This document shows, in pieces, positions 40,102-50,394 of a stretch of 64,000 nucleotides of DNA (position 1 is the first letter of the stretch; the number at the start of each line of letters is the position of its first letter). The stretch comes from Limnobaculum xujianqingii (GTDB taxonomy: Bacteria; Pseudomonadota; Gammaproteobacteria; Enterobacterales; Enterobacteriaceae): assembly GCF_013394855.1 (NCBI RefSeq), contig NZ_JABMLK010000001.1, positions 2,499,501 through 2,563,500 on the forward strand, written 5' to 3'. Under the pieces are notes generated by a model. It was not told the origin of the DNA and did no database searches. It saw nothing but the letters and a program-made list of their open reading frames with translations. The translations under genes and the position numbers were made by a program.

Positions 40102-40120
40102 ATTCATTCAGAAGATAAAA

Positions 40121-41626
40121 TTATTCTGCGTACTGCTGCTTTCTACCGGCAACATCCGCCAGCCATGCGGCGACGCGTTGTTTTTGGCTTTCATCCAGCC
40201 ACATGCCCATCTTGGTGCGGCGCCAGATGGCGTCGTCCAGATTATGTACCCATTCTTTAGTAACCAGATACTCCAGTTCGGCTTCATACAAGCCATGACC
40301 AAAGTCTTCACCTAAATCCGCCAGGCTGGTTTTATTTTCCAGAATCATTTCACTACGTGAACCGTAAGTATGAGCGTAGCGAATCGCTAAGCTATCCGGT
40401 AACCAGTTATATTTACGGCGCAATGCTTCTGCATAACGATTACGATCGGTTCCCATACCACCGCCAGGCAATACGCTGTTTTTGGTCCACGCCGGGCCAA
40501 TTCCAGGGTAATAGTTAACCAGCTTTTCCATCGCGTGCTCAGCCAATTTGCGATAGGTGGTTAACTTACCGCCAAAGACTGACAGTAATGGTGCCTTACC
40601 TGCATCGTCAGCCACTTCCAGCGTATAGTCACGGGTTACCGCCTGCGGGGAGTCAGACTCATCATCACACAATGGACGCACACCAGAATAAGTCCAGACA
40701 ACATCATCTTTAGCTAGCTGCTTTTTAAAGTGATCGTTATAAACCTTAAGCAGGTAATTCACTTCATTATCATCAATTTTCACATCCAGTGGATCGCCAT
40801 GATATTCCACATCGGTGGTACCAATGATAGAAAACTCGCCCAGCCATGGAATCACAAATACAATGCGGTTATCTTCGTTTTGCAGAATATAGGCCTGTGG
40901 CTCGGAATGAACCTTACGCACCACAATATGACTGCCTTTAATCAGGCGGATACCGCGTGGAGATTTAAGCTGCAGGCCATCATCATAAAATTGTTTCACC
41001 CAAGGGCCGGTCGCATTAACTAAACCTTTCGCGCGCCAGGTCAGCACTTCACCGCTGATCTCATCCCGGGCTTCAACTACCCAGATCCCCTGTTCACGCC
41101 ATGCACGAGTCACTTTAGTTTGGGTGCGAACTTCACCACCACGTTCAACCACTTCAAGGGCATTTGATACCACTAAACGAGCATCATCTACCCAACAATC
41201 AGAATATTCAAAGCCGCGGGTCAGCTCAGGATTTAGTACTGAATCCGGACCAAACTTCAGGCCGTTACTGGCCGGTAAGCTGGTACGCTTACCCAAGTGA
41301 TCGTAAAGAAACAGTCCTGCACGAATCATCCAGGCCGGACGCAAATGCGGTTGATGCGGTAAACGAAAACGCAGAGGGAAAGCAATATGCGGTGCCAGAC
41401 GCAATAATACCTCGCGTTCAGCCAGCGCTTCACTGACCAGACGAAATTCATAGTGTTCCAGATAGCGTAATCCGCCATGAATCAGCTTAGAACTGGCTGA
41501 TGATGTAGCACAGGCGAGGTCTTTAGCTTCCAGTAGTAAAACGGAAAGCCCACGCCCGGCAGCATCCGCAGCAATACCAGCACCATTGATCCCTCCGCCG
41601 ATAACAATTAAATCTTTGGTTTCCAT
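40121..41626 (-). CDS. glpD: aerobic glycerol-3-phosphate dehydrogenase
   Basis: 501 residues, the E. coli length. The N-terminal FAD-binding motif is VIGGGINGAGIAADAAGRG, and STDVEYHGDP-like and FGGKLTTYRKLAE segments are typical. It oxidises G3P to dihydroxyacetone phosphate at the inner membrane and feeds ubiquinone. GlpR-like operators lie just upstream. Unlike E. coli, it is not divergent from glpEGR but points the same way. Confidence 0.98.
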   Translation of the reverse strand: METKDLIVIGGGINGAGIAADAAGRGLSVLLLEAKDLACATSSASSKLIHGGLRYLEHYEFRLVSEALAEREVLLRLAPHIAFPLRFRLPHQPHLRPAWMIRAGLFLYDHLGKRTSLPASNGLKFGPDSVLNPELTRGFEYSDCWVDDARLVVSNALEVVERGGEVRTQTKVTRAWREQGIWVVEARDEISGEVLTWRAKGLVNATGPWVKQFYDDGLQLKSPRGIRLIKGSHIVVRKVHSEPQAYILQNEDNRIVFVIPWLGEFSIIGTTDVEYHGDPLDVKIDDNEVNYLLKVYNDHFKKQLAKDDVVWTYSGVRPLCDDESDSPQAVTRDYTLEVADDAGKAPLLSVFGGKLTTYRKLAEHAMEKLVNYYPGIGPAWTKNSVLPGGGMGTDRNRYAEALRRKYNWLPDSLAIRYAHTYGSRSEMILENKTSLADLGEDFGHGLYEAELEYLVTKEWVHNLDDAIWRRTKMGMWLDESQKQRVAAWLADVAGRKQQYAE

Positions 41627-41640
41627 TTTATCTACCTCAG

Positions 41641-41679
41641 CATGCTCGAAAGAGCTTTTTATGTTCGAATTCGAGCATT
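41641..41679 (-). promoter_or_regulatory. glpD: GlpR operator(s) of glpD
   Basis: TATGTTCGAATTCGAGCATT (41660-41679) matches the GlpR consensus WATGTTCGWTAWCGAACATW at 17 of 20 positions. A weaker half-site (CATGCTCGAA) lies at 41641-41650. A CRP-like CGTGA-N6-TAACA (8 of 10) lies farther upstream at 41736-41751. Confidence 0.75.
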
Positions 41680-41850
41680 ATTGTAGATGAAAACAAACAA
41701 ACTAGCCAGTAATTAACCAAATAAAAACATTAGCGCGTGATCTTAATAACATTATATCCACAATAAAATAAAGGTTAATTATTAGTAATATTATAATATG
41801 TCATATAATAAATATTGTTATTACTTGTTGGTGTCATCTCAGGAGGAGTT

Positions 41851-42408
41851 ATGAATAAATCGTTGTTGGTAGGAATTGGCTTTGGTATTGCCATTGCATT
41901 AGGCATTACTGCAATTGCATCCGATGGAATAAGTCTTTTCTCTTCCCAGCCTAAATACGCCGACGTTGTTTCTGTTACTCCCGTTAAAGAAACGATTAAG
42001 ACGCCTCGTAAAGAATGTCAGGATGTGGTCGTAACCCATAAAAAGCCAGTGAAAGATCAGCATCAGGTTGCTGGTTCCATTCTAGGGGCGGTTGCCGGTG
42101 GGGTGATAGGTCATCAGTTTGGTGGGGGACATGGTAAACAGTTGGCAACCATTGCCGGTGCCGCTGCAGGTGGCTACACCGGTCACGAGGTACAGGGCCA
42201 TTTACAGAATAGTGATACCTATACCACCACAGAAAAACGCTGTAAAACGGTGCAGGATAGTTCAGAGAAGATTCTTGGCTACGATGTGGCTTACAAAATA
42301 GGTGATAAACCGGGGAATGTTCGTATGGACCACCAACCTGAAAAGCAGATCCCTCTGGATGATAAAGGACAGCTAATAGTAACGGCGCCGGTCACTCAGT
42401 CAAAATAG
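41851..42408 (+). CDS. ycfJ: YcfJ-like glycine-zipper membrane protein
   Basis: 185 residues from ATG 41851, preceded by a near-perfect AGGAGGAG; an upstream in-frame start at 41815 is less likely. Signal anchor at the N-terminus (VGIGFGIAIALGITAIA). A glycine-zipper 2TM segment follows near 75-110 (GSILGAVAGGVIGHQFGGG, IAGAAAGGYTGHEVQG). YTTTEKRCKTV and LGYDVAYKIGDKPG match E. coli YcfJ closely. Function is unknown. In E. coli ycfJ is far from the glp genes; here it sits between glpD and glpR. Confidence 0.9.
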   Translation: MNKSLLVGIGFGIAIALGITAIASDGISLFSSQPKYADVVSVTPVKETIKTPRKECQDVVVTHKKPVKDQHQVAGSILGAVAGGVIGHQFGGGHGKQLATIAGAAAGGYTGHEVQGHLQNSDTYTTTEKRCKTVQDSSEKILGYDVAYKIGDKPGNVRMDHQPEKQIPLDDKGQLIVTAPVTQSK

Positions 42409-42421
42409 CGTTTGTAACTTC

Positions 42422-42452
42422 AACAGGCCGTATCATACAACGGCCTGGTTGA
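42422..42452 (+). terminator. hairpin after ycfJ-like gene
   Basis: CAGGCCGT-ATCATACA-ACGGCCTG forms an eight-pair stem between the convergent ycfJ-like gene and glpR; the T run is weak. Confidence 0.6.
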
Positions 42453-42467
42453 GTTATCAGAGCTCAA

Positions 42468-43229
42468 TCAACACAGTTCCAGTTTCACATCGTACTGTTT
42501 GATAATGTTCATTACGCTGGCTGGTGGCTCTTCATCGGTAAACAGATAATCAATCAGCCCCATATTACCTAAGTTAACCATCGCATTACGGCCAAATTTG
42601 GAGTGATCGGTTACCAGCATCACACTACGAGAATTTTCAATAATCGCTCGTTTGGTGCGCACCTCATGGTAGTCGAACTCCAACAGGCTGCCATCCATAT
42701 CAATACCGCTGATCCCCAAAATACCGTAATCCAATCGAAACTGAGAGATAAAATCCAACGTTGCTTCGCCGATAATACCGCCATCCCGGGAACGAACTTC
42801 TCCACCGGCCAGAATTAAACGAAAATCAGGTTTGCTGGTTAACAGAGTCGCGACGTTCAGGTTATTGGTAACAACTCGTAAATTCTTATGATTCAACAAT
42901 GCATGGGCCACCGCTTCCGGCGTGGTACCAATATCGATAAACAGCGTTGCTCCGTCGGGAATATGGCTGGCAACGCGCTCAGCAATACGGGCCTTTTCTT
43001 CCAACCACATCACTTTACGATCGTGATAAGCCGCATTAACAGCTGAACTCGAAGGCAGTGCAGCACCGCCATGATGACGCTGGATTTTATTTTGATCCGC
43101 CAGCTCGTTCAGATCGCGACGAATGGTCTGCGGGCTTACACCAAAATGTTCTACCAGCTCTTCAGTACTAACATAACCATGTTTACGCACTAAATCGATA
43201 ATAGACTCATGTCGTTGAGTTTGTTTCAC
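42468..43229 (-). CDS. glpR: glycerol-3-phosphate regulon repressor GlpR
   Basis: A 253-residue DeoR-family repressor. N-terminal winged helix-turn-helix (VSTEELVEHFGVSPQTIRRD) and a C-terminal sugar-phosphate sensing domain (DIGTTPEAVAHAL, LLEFDYHEVRTKRAII). G3P is the inducer. The frame is complete, unlike the frameshifted glpR of common E. coli K-12 strains. It lies 48 bases after glpG. Confidence 0.97.
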   Translation of the reverse strand: MKQTQRHESIIDLVRKHGYVSTEELVEHFGVSPQTIRRDLNELADQNKIQRHHGGAALPSSSAVNAAYHDRKVMWLEEKARIAERVASHIPDGATLFIDIGTTPEAVAHALLNHKNLRVVTNNLNVATLLTSKPDFRLILAGGEVRSRDGGIIGEATLDFISQFRLDYGILGISGIDMDGSLLEFDYHEVRTKRAIIENSRSVMLVTDHSKFGRNAMVNLGNMGLIDYLFTDEEPPASVMNIIKQYDVKLELC

Positions 43230-43277
43230 TTCGAGACCCTATACGCGTATATCCTTCGCGCCCTTTGTTATTGTTTA

Positions 43278-44117
43278 TTAAGATCTTTGAGAAGATCGGG
43301 TATCCCACCATGCCAACGCCAGACCAACAACTAACCCACCCAAGTGAGCAGTATTGCCGACGGACATACCAACCAAACTGAGAGCACCAAAATAACCTAT
43401 CAATATCCACGCCACGGCAAATGCCATCAACGAGCGCTGCAAAAAGATCCCCCTTTCCGGCGCTCGCTCACCCGACAACCAACAGTAGCCTATCAGGGCA
43501 TAAACCACACCAGATAAGCCACCAAACATATGGCCGCTAAATAGAGCCTGTCCACAACCGGAAAGAATAGCGGATAACAAGGTAATTTCTAACAGCTTTC
43601 TTGTTCCCAGCCGCTTTTCCAGCGGGCCACCTAAATACCACCACCACACCAGATTGAAAAGAATATGCATCAGAGAAAAATGTAAAAACGCATGGCTTAC
43701 CCAGCGCCATATCTGAATATATTGGCTACTGTCTGCCGGATAGGCAAATATCTCCATTAATGCATCGTCACCAAACAATTGCATCAACAAATAAACAATA
43801 ACGCAGATAGCAATAACCGCAAACGTTAAAGGTCCGGCCTGATTTCGCAACGTTGCCAACGAGTAGGCTCGATGATAAGTAATATTGGCATCAGATCGTC
43901 CTGATTGCCAACTGGCAGCCAGATAGCGCGGATCGTTTGGATTATGTAGAAATCTATCCAATTCTTGATGAGCCAGCTGTTCGGATGACTCATCAACCAG
44001 CCATAGCTCTATTTGTTGTTGTTGGTAATGAATCTCGATGGTCACATTTAGCGTAGCCATATAGTCAACAAAGGCATGCGCCATACGGGGATTAGAAAGA
44101 ACAATTAGTCGAACCAT
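43278..44117 (-). CDS. glpG: rhomboid intramembrane serine protease GlpG
   Basis: 279 residues. Cytoplasmic N-terminal domain (1-90), then six helices. Catalytic Ser202 in [10 protein letters not shown] and His258 in NTAHLGG; His151 and Asn155 complete the oxyanion region. It cleaves transmembrane substrates within the inner membrane. It starts 270 bases after the glpE stop, with a terminator between, so it probably has its own promoter. Confidence 0.97.
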   Translation of the reverse strand: MVRLIVLSNPRMAHAFVDYMATLNVTIEIHYQQQQIELWLVDESSEQLAHQELDRFLHNPNDPRYLAASWQSGRSDANITYHRAYSLATLRNQAGPLTFAVIAICVIVYLLMQLFGDDALMEIFAYPADSSQYIQIWRWVSHAFLHFSLMHILFNLVWWWYLGGPLEKRLGTRKLLEITLLSAILSGCGQALFSGHMFGGLSGVVYALIGYCWLSGERAPERGIFLQRSLMAFAVAWILIGYFGALSLVGMSVGNTAHLGGLVVGLALAWWDTRSSQRS

Positions 44118-44330
44118 CCAGACTCACTCTACCATTAACCAGAAAATAGATAATTTAGCGTACCAATACTGATTGCCACAATAAACAACACTTGCAGCAA
44201 TGCGTTAACGCTTGTGTATGCCTAATTTACCACAACATTCCCTACATCATCAGGGGATATATTAACAGGCAAGAGCTCTGACCAATAAAGTTATTACGTA
44301 AAGAGGCCCACCAGCAGGCAAAGAGGGGAG

Positions 44331-44356
44331 AAAAAATAGCCTGGCAACAGGCTACC
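44331..44356 (-). terminator. glpE: rho-independent terminator of glpE
   Basis: On the minus strand AGCCTG-TTGC-CAGGCT is followed by ATTTTTTC, 31 bases past the glpE stop. It separates glpE from glpG. Confidence 0.88.
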
Positions 44357-44386
44357 TTAACAATCGTAGCCCGCCTGTTTATAAAA

Positions 44387-44710
44387 TCAGGAAACGACCA
44401 CCTGTTGTGGATAGTGGCGAGCCCAGGACTCAAAACCACCTTCAATACTGTATACCTGTTCAAAACCCTGATGAACCAGATACTGTGCCGCTCCACGACT
44501 GCTAATACCGTGATAGCACATAACAAAAATTGGATGATTAAAATCCGTCTCTTGCATAAAGCGATTCAGACTGGCATCAGTCAGATGAATGGCCTCAGGG
44601 GCATGACCTGAGTGAAAACTCTGAGCATCACGAATATCAACCAGCGTTGCTTCACCCTGCTGCAAACGTAAAAAAGCATCACTCACACTGATAGTACTGA
44701 ACTGTTCCAT
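44387..44710 (-). CDS. glpE: thiosulfate sulfurtransferase GlpE (rhodanese)
   Basis: 107 residues from ATG 44710 ([12 protein letters not shown]), matching the E. coli start; the 44740 start adds ten unmatched residues. Single rhodanese domain with catalytic Cys65 in [10 protein letters not shown]. It transfers sulfane sulfur from thiosulfate to cyanide or thioredoxin in vitro. It is followed by its own terminator. Confidence 0.96.
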   Translation of the reverse strand: MEQFSTISVSDAFLRLQQGEATLVDIRDAQSFHSGHAPEAIHLTDASLNRFMQETDFNHPIFVMCYHGISSRGAAQYLVHQGFEQVYSIEGGFESWARHYPQQVVVS

Positions 44711-44853
44711 AATCTCGCCATACCATAGTAAAACACTCAACTATTATAACGAGATTTTCTGAATATCGTCACCCTCTGGCTGATAAAAATTATGTTTTTT
44801 TACCGGGTTAAGCTCAACGATAACGACTAAGAAATCAGTGAAATCTATGCAAT

Positions 44854-44882
44854 AAAAAAGGTGGCTAAAAGCCACCTTTTTC
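44854..44882 (-). terminator. rpoH: rho-independent terminator of rpoH
   Basis: AAAGGTGGC-TAAAA-GCCACCTTT with A and T runs on both flanks, just past the rpoH stop. Confidence 0.92.
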
Positions 44883-44902
44883 TAATTTGCTGTTGCCCCT
44901 AA

Positions 44903-45760
44903 TCAGGCTTCAATTGCGACACGCAGTTTTTTCATCGCGTTCTTTTCAAGCTGACGCACACGCTCAGCAGAAACACCGTAACGATCTGCCAACTCCTGCA
45001 GAGTTGCCTTGGTCTCATCATTATTGAGCCAACGGGCACGGATAATATGCTGACTGCGCTCATCCAAACCGTCCAGAGCCAGAGCCAGTTTATCAGCGGC
45101 ATCATTGTCCCAGTTTTCGTCTTCAATGCTTTCAGCAAAGTCTGACGTTTTATCTTCCAGGAACATCGCAGGTGCAACTACGCTGTTTTCATTCTCGTCA
45201 TCAGGCGAGATATCAAAAGCCATATCCTGAGCCGCCATACGGGATTCCATTTCAAGCACATCTTTACTTGAAACCCCTAACTCGCGGGCAACCAGTTCCA
45301 CTTCATCCTGATTAAACCAACCTAAACGCTGCTTAGACTTACGCAGGTTAAAGAACAGTTTACGCTGTGCTTTAGTGGTTGCGACTTTCACAATACGCCA
45401 GTTACGCAGAACGTATTCGTGAATTTCAGCCTTAATCCAGTGGACCGCAAAAGAAACCAGACGGACACCCACTTCAGGATTAAAACGGCGAACCGCTTTC
45501 ATCAGACCGATGTTACCTTCCTGAATTAAATCAGCCTGAGGTAAGCCATAGCCTGAATAGTTACGAGCGACGTGAACAACGAAACGTAAATGGGACAGAA
45601 TCAGCTTTTTAGCAGCTGCCAGATCGCCGTCGTAATGCAGCCGTTCAGCCAGTTCACGCTCTTCATCCGCTGTTAACATCGGATAGGTATTTGCAGCCCT
45701 GATATAGGCCTCCAAACTACCTTGGGGAACCAGGGCCAAAGTTTGCATTTCTTTAGTCAT
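44903..45760 (-). CDS. rpoH: RNA polymerase sigma-32 (heat shock)
   Basis: 285 residues. Region 2 ([34 protein letters not shown]), the RpoH box ([16 protein letters not shown]) that marks heat-shock sigma factors, and region 4 ([19 protein letters not shown]). Directs transcription of chaperones and proteases, probably including hslR and hslO here. Downstream of ftsYEX as in E. coli, with its own promoter region at 45761-46001. Confidence 0.98.
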   Translation of the reverse strand: MTKEMQTLALVPQGSLEAYIRAANTYPMLTADEERELAERLHYDGDLAAAKKLILSHLRFVVHVARNYSGYGLPQADLIQEGNIGLMKAVRRFNPEVGVRLVSFAVHWIKAEIHEYVLRNWRIVKVATTKAQRKLFFNLRKSKQRLGWFNQDEVELVARELGVSSKDVLEMESRMAAQDMAFDISPDDENENSVVAPAMFLEDKTSDFAESIEDENWDNDAADKLALALDGLDERSQHIIRARWLNNDETKATLQELADRYGVSAERVRQLEKNAMKKLRVAIEA

Positions 45761-46001
45761 TCAAACCCTCTCATAGAGAAACTAATTATTGGTACTTTTG
45801 AACTGCATCATTAAAGATCTATCCGATCGATGCATAAAGGTCAACCAATTGCTTATTCGGTAATTAGACTAATATCTCAGTCATAAGTTCACAACCCGAG
45901 GAGAAATCTTTAACTCTATGGTTGATAACACAAAACCAAACACGGTACCTTCAATATGTTCAATTAATGAACCAAACGTCTTTTAGTATACCAAATATTC
46001 A

Positions 46002-46979
46002 CTACCTTGGTGTAAATTGGCGTAAATGTCTTACCGTTGCCAGCCAGGCCGCAACCCAGCCAATCATTGCAGCAACCACCAGTAATAACAGGCTTTCATC
46101 CCAACTTAACCCATTGATTGAGAAACGTGTTCCAAAAACTTTTGCCGTTTCTGCCACCGATGCATCCAATGACCAAACCAGTGCCTGAGACATAATCAGC
46201 GAAAGTGCTGCGCCAAACAGTCCCAATAACATACCGCCATTCAAAAATGGCCGTAGAATAAATCCGTCGGTTGCACCAATCAGTTTCATGATGCTAATGG
46301 TATCCCGGCGACTGAAAATATTAAGGCGAACGCTGTTACCAATCACCAGAAACACCGCCACAATCATCAAGATGGCAATGGTACCGGAGACATTCCCCAC
46401 CAAATGCGTCAGAGCTGACAAGCGAGAGAACCAGCTATCATCAGTTTTTACCTCGGTAACACCCTGAATCTGGCCTATATTGTCTCTTAGTTTAACCAGT
46501 GCATCTGAACCGAGAAAATCTGCTTTAGGAGAAACTATCACCAGTGCCGGTAGCGGGTTATCACTCAACATATCCAGTGCAGAACCAAACCCGGACCACT
46601 CACGAAACTCACTCAGCGCATTGTCCCGCGATACATAGTTAATGCTCTCAACGCCATCCAGCCCCTTAATTTGGGTACTAATGTCATCAGCAGCTTTATC
46701 ATTCAGTTTCTTATCCAGATACACCGTAATTTGTGGCGTTGGATACCATTGAGATGCCGCATAGTTTACGTTCTTCCACACCAGGTAACACAGGCTGGGC
46801 AACGTGAGCGAAATGGCTATCACCATCACCGTCATAAACGTGGCTAACGGCTGGCGCAACATATCAACAAAGGTATTATTCCAGGCATAACACCACTGTT
46901 CTCGCCATCCTCCGGTACTACGAGTCGGAGCCTTAGCCGCTGGTTTGGCTTTTTTAACCGGTGCCTTATTCCCCCGCAT
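46002..46979 (-). CDS. ftsX: cell division protein FtsX
   Basis: 325 residues from ATG 46979, with GGAGGAG six bases upstream. A GTG at 46994 is inside this ribosome binding site and unlikely. A short basic N-terminus, four helices and one large periplasmic loop (about 75-195). The C-terminal segment is [13 protein letters not shown]. With FtsE it forms an ABC-type complex that activates peptidoglycan amidases at the septum through EnvC. It overlaps ftsE by 14 bases. Confidence 0.96.
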   Translation of the reverse strand: MRGNKAPVKKAKPAAKAPTRSTGGWREQWCYAWNNTFVDMLRQPLATFMTVMVIAISLTLPSLCYLVWKNVNYAASQWYPTPQITVYLDKKLNDKAADDISTQIKGLDGVESINYVSRDNALSEFREWSGFGSALDMLSDNPLPALVIVSPKADFLGSDALVKLRDNIGQIQGVTEVKTDDSWFSRLSALTHLVGNVSGTIAILMIVAVFLVIGNSVRLNIFSRRDTISIMKLIGATDGFILRPFLNGGMLLGLFGAALSLIMSQALVWSLDASVAETAKVFGTRFSINGLSWDESLLLLVVAAMIGWVAAWLATVRHLRQFTPR

Positions 46980-47640
46980 AGCTGTCTCCTCCACTTAAAC
47001 GCCCATGGCTCAGCGTTAATATCCGATAGGAGCGGCTGGAAATCAGCCCGGTATCATGGGTCGCCATCAATACTGTCACACCAGCACGATTAAACTCTTC
47101 AAACAGGCGCAGGATGCCTGCTGATAATTCATCATCCAGATTTCCTGTTGGTTCATCGGCCAGCAGCACGGCCGGTTTGTTTACTACCGCTCGGGCAATG
47201 CCAACGCGCTGTTGCTCACCGCCGGAAAGCTGTATTGGAAAACACCTGGCCTTATCTAACAAACCGACTTTATCCAGTGCAGCAGAAGCACGGCGGCGGA
47301 TCTCTTCCGGGCTACTGCCACAAATAATCAACGGAAGCGCTACGTTGTCATACACCGTGCGATCCGCCAGCAGGTTATGATCCTGAAAGATCATGCCAAT
47401 CTGACGTCGCAAGAAAGGAACTTCTGAAGACTTTAATCGGCTAACATCATGGCCCGAAAACCAGATGTGCCCGGCACTTGGGCGTTCAATACCACAAATC
47501 AGTTTGAGCAGCGTACTCTTCCCTGCACCGGAATGACCGGTTAAAAAAGCCATTTCGGCCTGCTGCAGATGGAAATTCACTCCCTGTAGCGCCTGTTGTC
47601 CGCCTAAATAGGCTTTGCTGACCTGCTCAAAACGAATCAT
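46966..47640 (-). CDS. ftsE: cell division ATP-binding protein FtsE
   Basis: A 224-residue ABC ATPase: Walker [10 protein letters not shown], signature [10 protein letters not shown], Walker [12 protein letters not shown] and the H-loop ATHD. Partner of FtsX at the inner face of the septal membrane. Starts four bases after ftsY. Confidence 0.97.
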   Translation of the reverse strand: MIRFEQVSKAYLGGQQALQGVNFHLQQAEMAFLTGHSGAGKSTLLKLICGIERPSAGHIWFSGHDVSRLKSSEVPFLRRQIGMIFQDHNLLADRTVYDNVALPLIICGSSPEEIRRRASAALDKVGLLDKARCFPIQLSGGEQQRVGIARAVVNKPAVLLADEPTGNLDDELSAGILRLFEEFNRAGVTVLMATHDTGLISSRSYRILTLSHGRLSGGDSYAGE

Positions 47641-47644
47641 CGTT

Positions 47645-49150
47645 TTAATCCTCTCGGGCGAAAAGCGCCTCTATAAAATCATTGGCCTGGAAAGGCCGTA
47701 AATCTTCAATACCTTCCCCTACGCCGATATAGCGAATAGGAATACCAAACTGATCGGCCACGGAGAAAATCACTCCCCCTTTCGCCGTTCCGTCCAGCTT
47801 GGTCAAAGTAATACCGGTTAAACCAATAGCTTCATCAAACAGTTTGGTCTGGCTGATAGCGTTCTGACCGGTGCTGGCATCAATGGTCAACATAATTTCA
47901 TGAGGGGCATTTTCATCCAGCTTTTTCATCACCCGCACAATCTTTTTCAACTCTTCCATCAGGTGTGATTTATTTTGCAAACGACCCGCGGTATCGGCGA
48001 TTAACACATCAATACCCCGGGACTGCGCCGCCTGAATGGCATCAAAAATCACTGAGGCAGAATCTGCACCGGTATGTTGCGCCACTACCGGGATCTTATT
48101 GCGTGTACCCCATACTTGCAGTTGTTCAACGGCGGCGGCACGGAAAGTATCGCCTGCGGCTAACATCACGGACTTGCCCTGATCCTGGAACTGACGAGCC
48201 AGCTTACCGATGGTAGTCGTTTTTCCGACGCCATTAACACCTACCATCAAAATAACAAATGGCTTATGTGCGGTAACGTCCAGCGGCTGCTCAACGTTTT
48301 TCAGAATATCGGCCATTTCCTCTTTCAGCTTGCCGTATAAGGCTTCGGCATCTTTCAGATCGCGACGGCTGGCGTGCTCAGTCAGAGAATTAATAATTTT
48401 ACTGGTAGTGGTAACACCCACATCGGCGATCAGAAGTTGTTCTTCCAACTCTTCAAACAGTTCATCATCAATACGTTTACCGCGGAATAAACTGATAAAA
48501 CCGGAACCCAGATTTTGTTTGGTTTTTAACAGACTACGTTTCAGACGGGCGAAAAAGCCCTCTTTGGTTGGCCTTTCCTGCTCTTGCTGAAGCTGTTCTT
48601 GTTGTTCTTCCTCTTCCAACTGCTCCAGAATTTGTTCCGGATCTTGCGCATCAATTCGATCGGATTCAGCCAGTAGCGCCTGTTCAATTTCATCATCCAG
48701 CTCCGATTGCGAAAGCTCAGGTTCATCGACAACGTCGGTATCCTCAAACTCTTCTATGGCGCTGGCGGTTGATGCTTGTTCTACTTCATCATCCGTGGCG
48801 GTGAAGGGTTCTTCACTGACGGACTCAGCGGTGACCTGAAACGGCTCTTCCTGAGGTTCCACCAATGGTGTCAACGCATCATCATAAACCGGTGGTGTTG
48901 CATCAGACTCGGCGGTTTGTGACAGATCCAGATCCGGCGTCTCCTCTGAAGATAAGTCCTGCTTCAGTTCATCACTGTGGTCGATTTCATCAATCGTGGT
49001 AGATGAATCATCAGCTGAATTAGCGGCATCCACTTCTTGTGAATCATGCTGTTCTGTATCTTGTTGTAATTCATCATCTTGCTTAGACTCTTCGTCCTGA
49101 CGATTAAAGCCTAACCAGGAAAATAAACCGCGCTTTTTATCTTTTGCCAT
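47645..49150 (-). CDS. ftsY: signal recognition particle receptor FtsY
   Basis: A 501-residue protein. Residues 1-190 form a strongly acidic A domain (Asp/Glu/Gln-rich). The NG GTPase domain follows, with GVNGVGKTTTIGKLA, DTAGR and TKLDGTAKGG motifs. Docks ribosome-SRP complexes at the membrane. First gene of ftsYEX. In E. coli rsmD is next door, divergent; here two transporter genes are inserted between them. Confidence 0.97.
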   Translation of the reverse strand: MAKDKKRGLFSWLGFNRQDEESKQDDELQQDTEQHDSQEVDAANSADDSSTTIDEIDHSDELKQDLSSEETPDLDLSQTAESDATPPVYDDALTPLVEPQEEPFQVTAESVSEEPFTATDDEVEQASTASAIEEFEDTDVVDEPELSQSELDDEIEQALLAESDRIDAQDPEQILEQLEEEEQQEQLQQEQERPTKEGFFARLKRSLLKTKQNLGSGFISLFRGKRIDDELFEELEEQLLIADVGVTTTSKIINSLTEHASRRDLKDAEALYGKLKEEMADILKNVEQPLDVTAHKPFVILMVGVNGVGKTTTIGKLARQFQDQGKSVMLAAGDTFRAAAVEQLQVWGTRNKIPVVAQHTGADSASVIFDAIQAAQSRGIDVLIADTAGRLQNKSHLMEELKKIVRVMKKLDENAPHEIMLTIDASTGQNAISQTKLFDEAIGLTGITLTKLDGTAKGGVIFSVADQFGIPIRYIGVGEGIEDLRPFQANDFIEALFARED

Positions 49151-49338
49151 GTTGTAAAAACAACCTCCACCCTAGTATTACGCACGCTACAATTAAATTA
49201 AGTTTAACACTCATCAGGTAACTATAGATATCAATTCACTATCCAAATTACTCGCTGTTGCAATAGCGGTGCATTTTAACATTCCATCAGACAAAATCAT
49301 TCAATCCTCGTGCCGGGCTATCCGGTAATTGTCAGACT

Positions 49339-50214
49339 CTACCCCTTAATCAATTTTCTTCGCCAAACGCGCAAACCAAATACATTGATATACAGCCCCG
49401 CCATAATCAACAATGCTCCCAGAAGCTGTAATAAAGTGAGCGTTTCACCCAAAAACAGGGCAGAGCTTGTCATTCCAACCACCGGCACCAAGAGGGAAAG
49501 CGGCGCCACTCGCCAGGTTTCGTAACGACCAAGCAACGCTCCCCAAATGCCATAACCAATAATAGTCGCCACAAACGCCAGATAGACCAGCGATAGAATA
49601 GTGATGGTATCAATCTCAATCAGGCTCTTTAGCATTAACTCCGGCCCTTCAAGCAGTGCCGATGCCACCAGAAAAGGAATAATCGGAATCAGCGCACTCC
49701 ACACCACCAGCGACATCACCGCAGGGCGCACCTCATGTTGCATAATCAATTTGTTAAAAATATTGCCGCTGGCCCAACAAAAAGCAGCTGCCAGCGTTAG
49801 CATAAACCCTAGCATGGTCACATCCTGACCATTGAGACTGGCTTCTACTAACACCAATACACCTACCACTGCTAAAGCAATACCGGCAAACTGCTTGGCC
49901 TGTAGACGTTCATTAAATACTGAAGCGGCAATAATAATGGTAAAAAATGCCTGGGATTGCAGCACTAATGACGCTAAACCGGCTGGCATACCAAACTTGA
50001 TGGCGCTAAACAAAAAGGCAAACTGGCCAAAGCTGATGGTAATCCCATAGCCTAGCAGTAGACGAAACGGTATCTTGGGGCGTGCGACAAATAGCAATGC
50101 AGGAAAGGCCACCAGCATAAATCGTAACCCTGCCAGCAGTAGCGGAGGCATATTGTGGAGACCCATTTTAATCACCACAACCAACAGCGCCAGCAGTCCA
50201 TCTTTGCGTGTCAT
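49339..50214 (-). CDS. eamA: EamA-like cysteine/O-acetylserine exporter with altered first helix
   Basis: 291 residues from ATG 50214 (MTRKDGLLALLVVV), the start equivalent to E. coli EamA (YdeD, 299). A ten-helix DMT-superfamily exporter with two EamA repeats, highly similar to EamA overall (LLLGYGITISFGQFAFLF, GRYETWRVAPLSLLVPV). In the first helix the sequence goes directly from LLVVV to IKMGLHNMPP. E. coli EamA, from memory, has about eight extra residues here, including the conserved WGLNF motif. So the gene may carry an in-frame deletion of 24 bases near 50171-50179. The frame is otherwise open. Whether it still works is unclear. Divergent from the ydeE-like gene, the same pairing as in E. 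coli. Confidence 0.88.
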   Translation of the reverse strand: MTRKDGLLALLVVVIKMGLHNMPPLLLAGLRFMLVAFPALLFVARPKIPFRLLLGYGITISFGQFAFLFSAIKFGMPAGLASLVLQSQAFFTIIIAASVFNERLQAKQFAGIALAVVGVLVLVEASLNGQDVTMLGFMLTLAAAFCWASGNIFNKLIMQHEVRPAVMSLVVWSALIPIIPFLVASALLEGPELMLKSLIEIDTITILSLVYLAFVATIIGYGIWGALLGRYETWRVAPLSLLVPVVGMTSSALFLGETLTLLQLLGALLIMAGLYINVFGLRVWRRKLIKG

Positions 50215-50394
50215 ACCCTTCCCCATGAACTATTCTATTTTTATAAAAGAAACCACGTTAACTAAAAAATCCCCGGTGGGAAAGGGCATTCATTAACGCA
50301 GGAAATAAAAAGCGCACTATGATATCCCGCCCGCTATACAACCTGGTAATAGCGTGATATCTCTGACTCATTAATAAAACAGATAATAAGCGAT

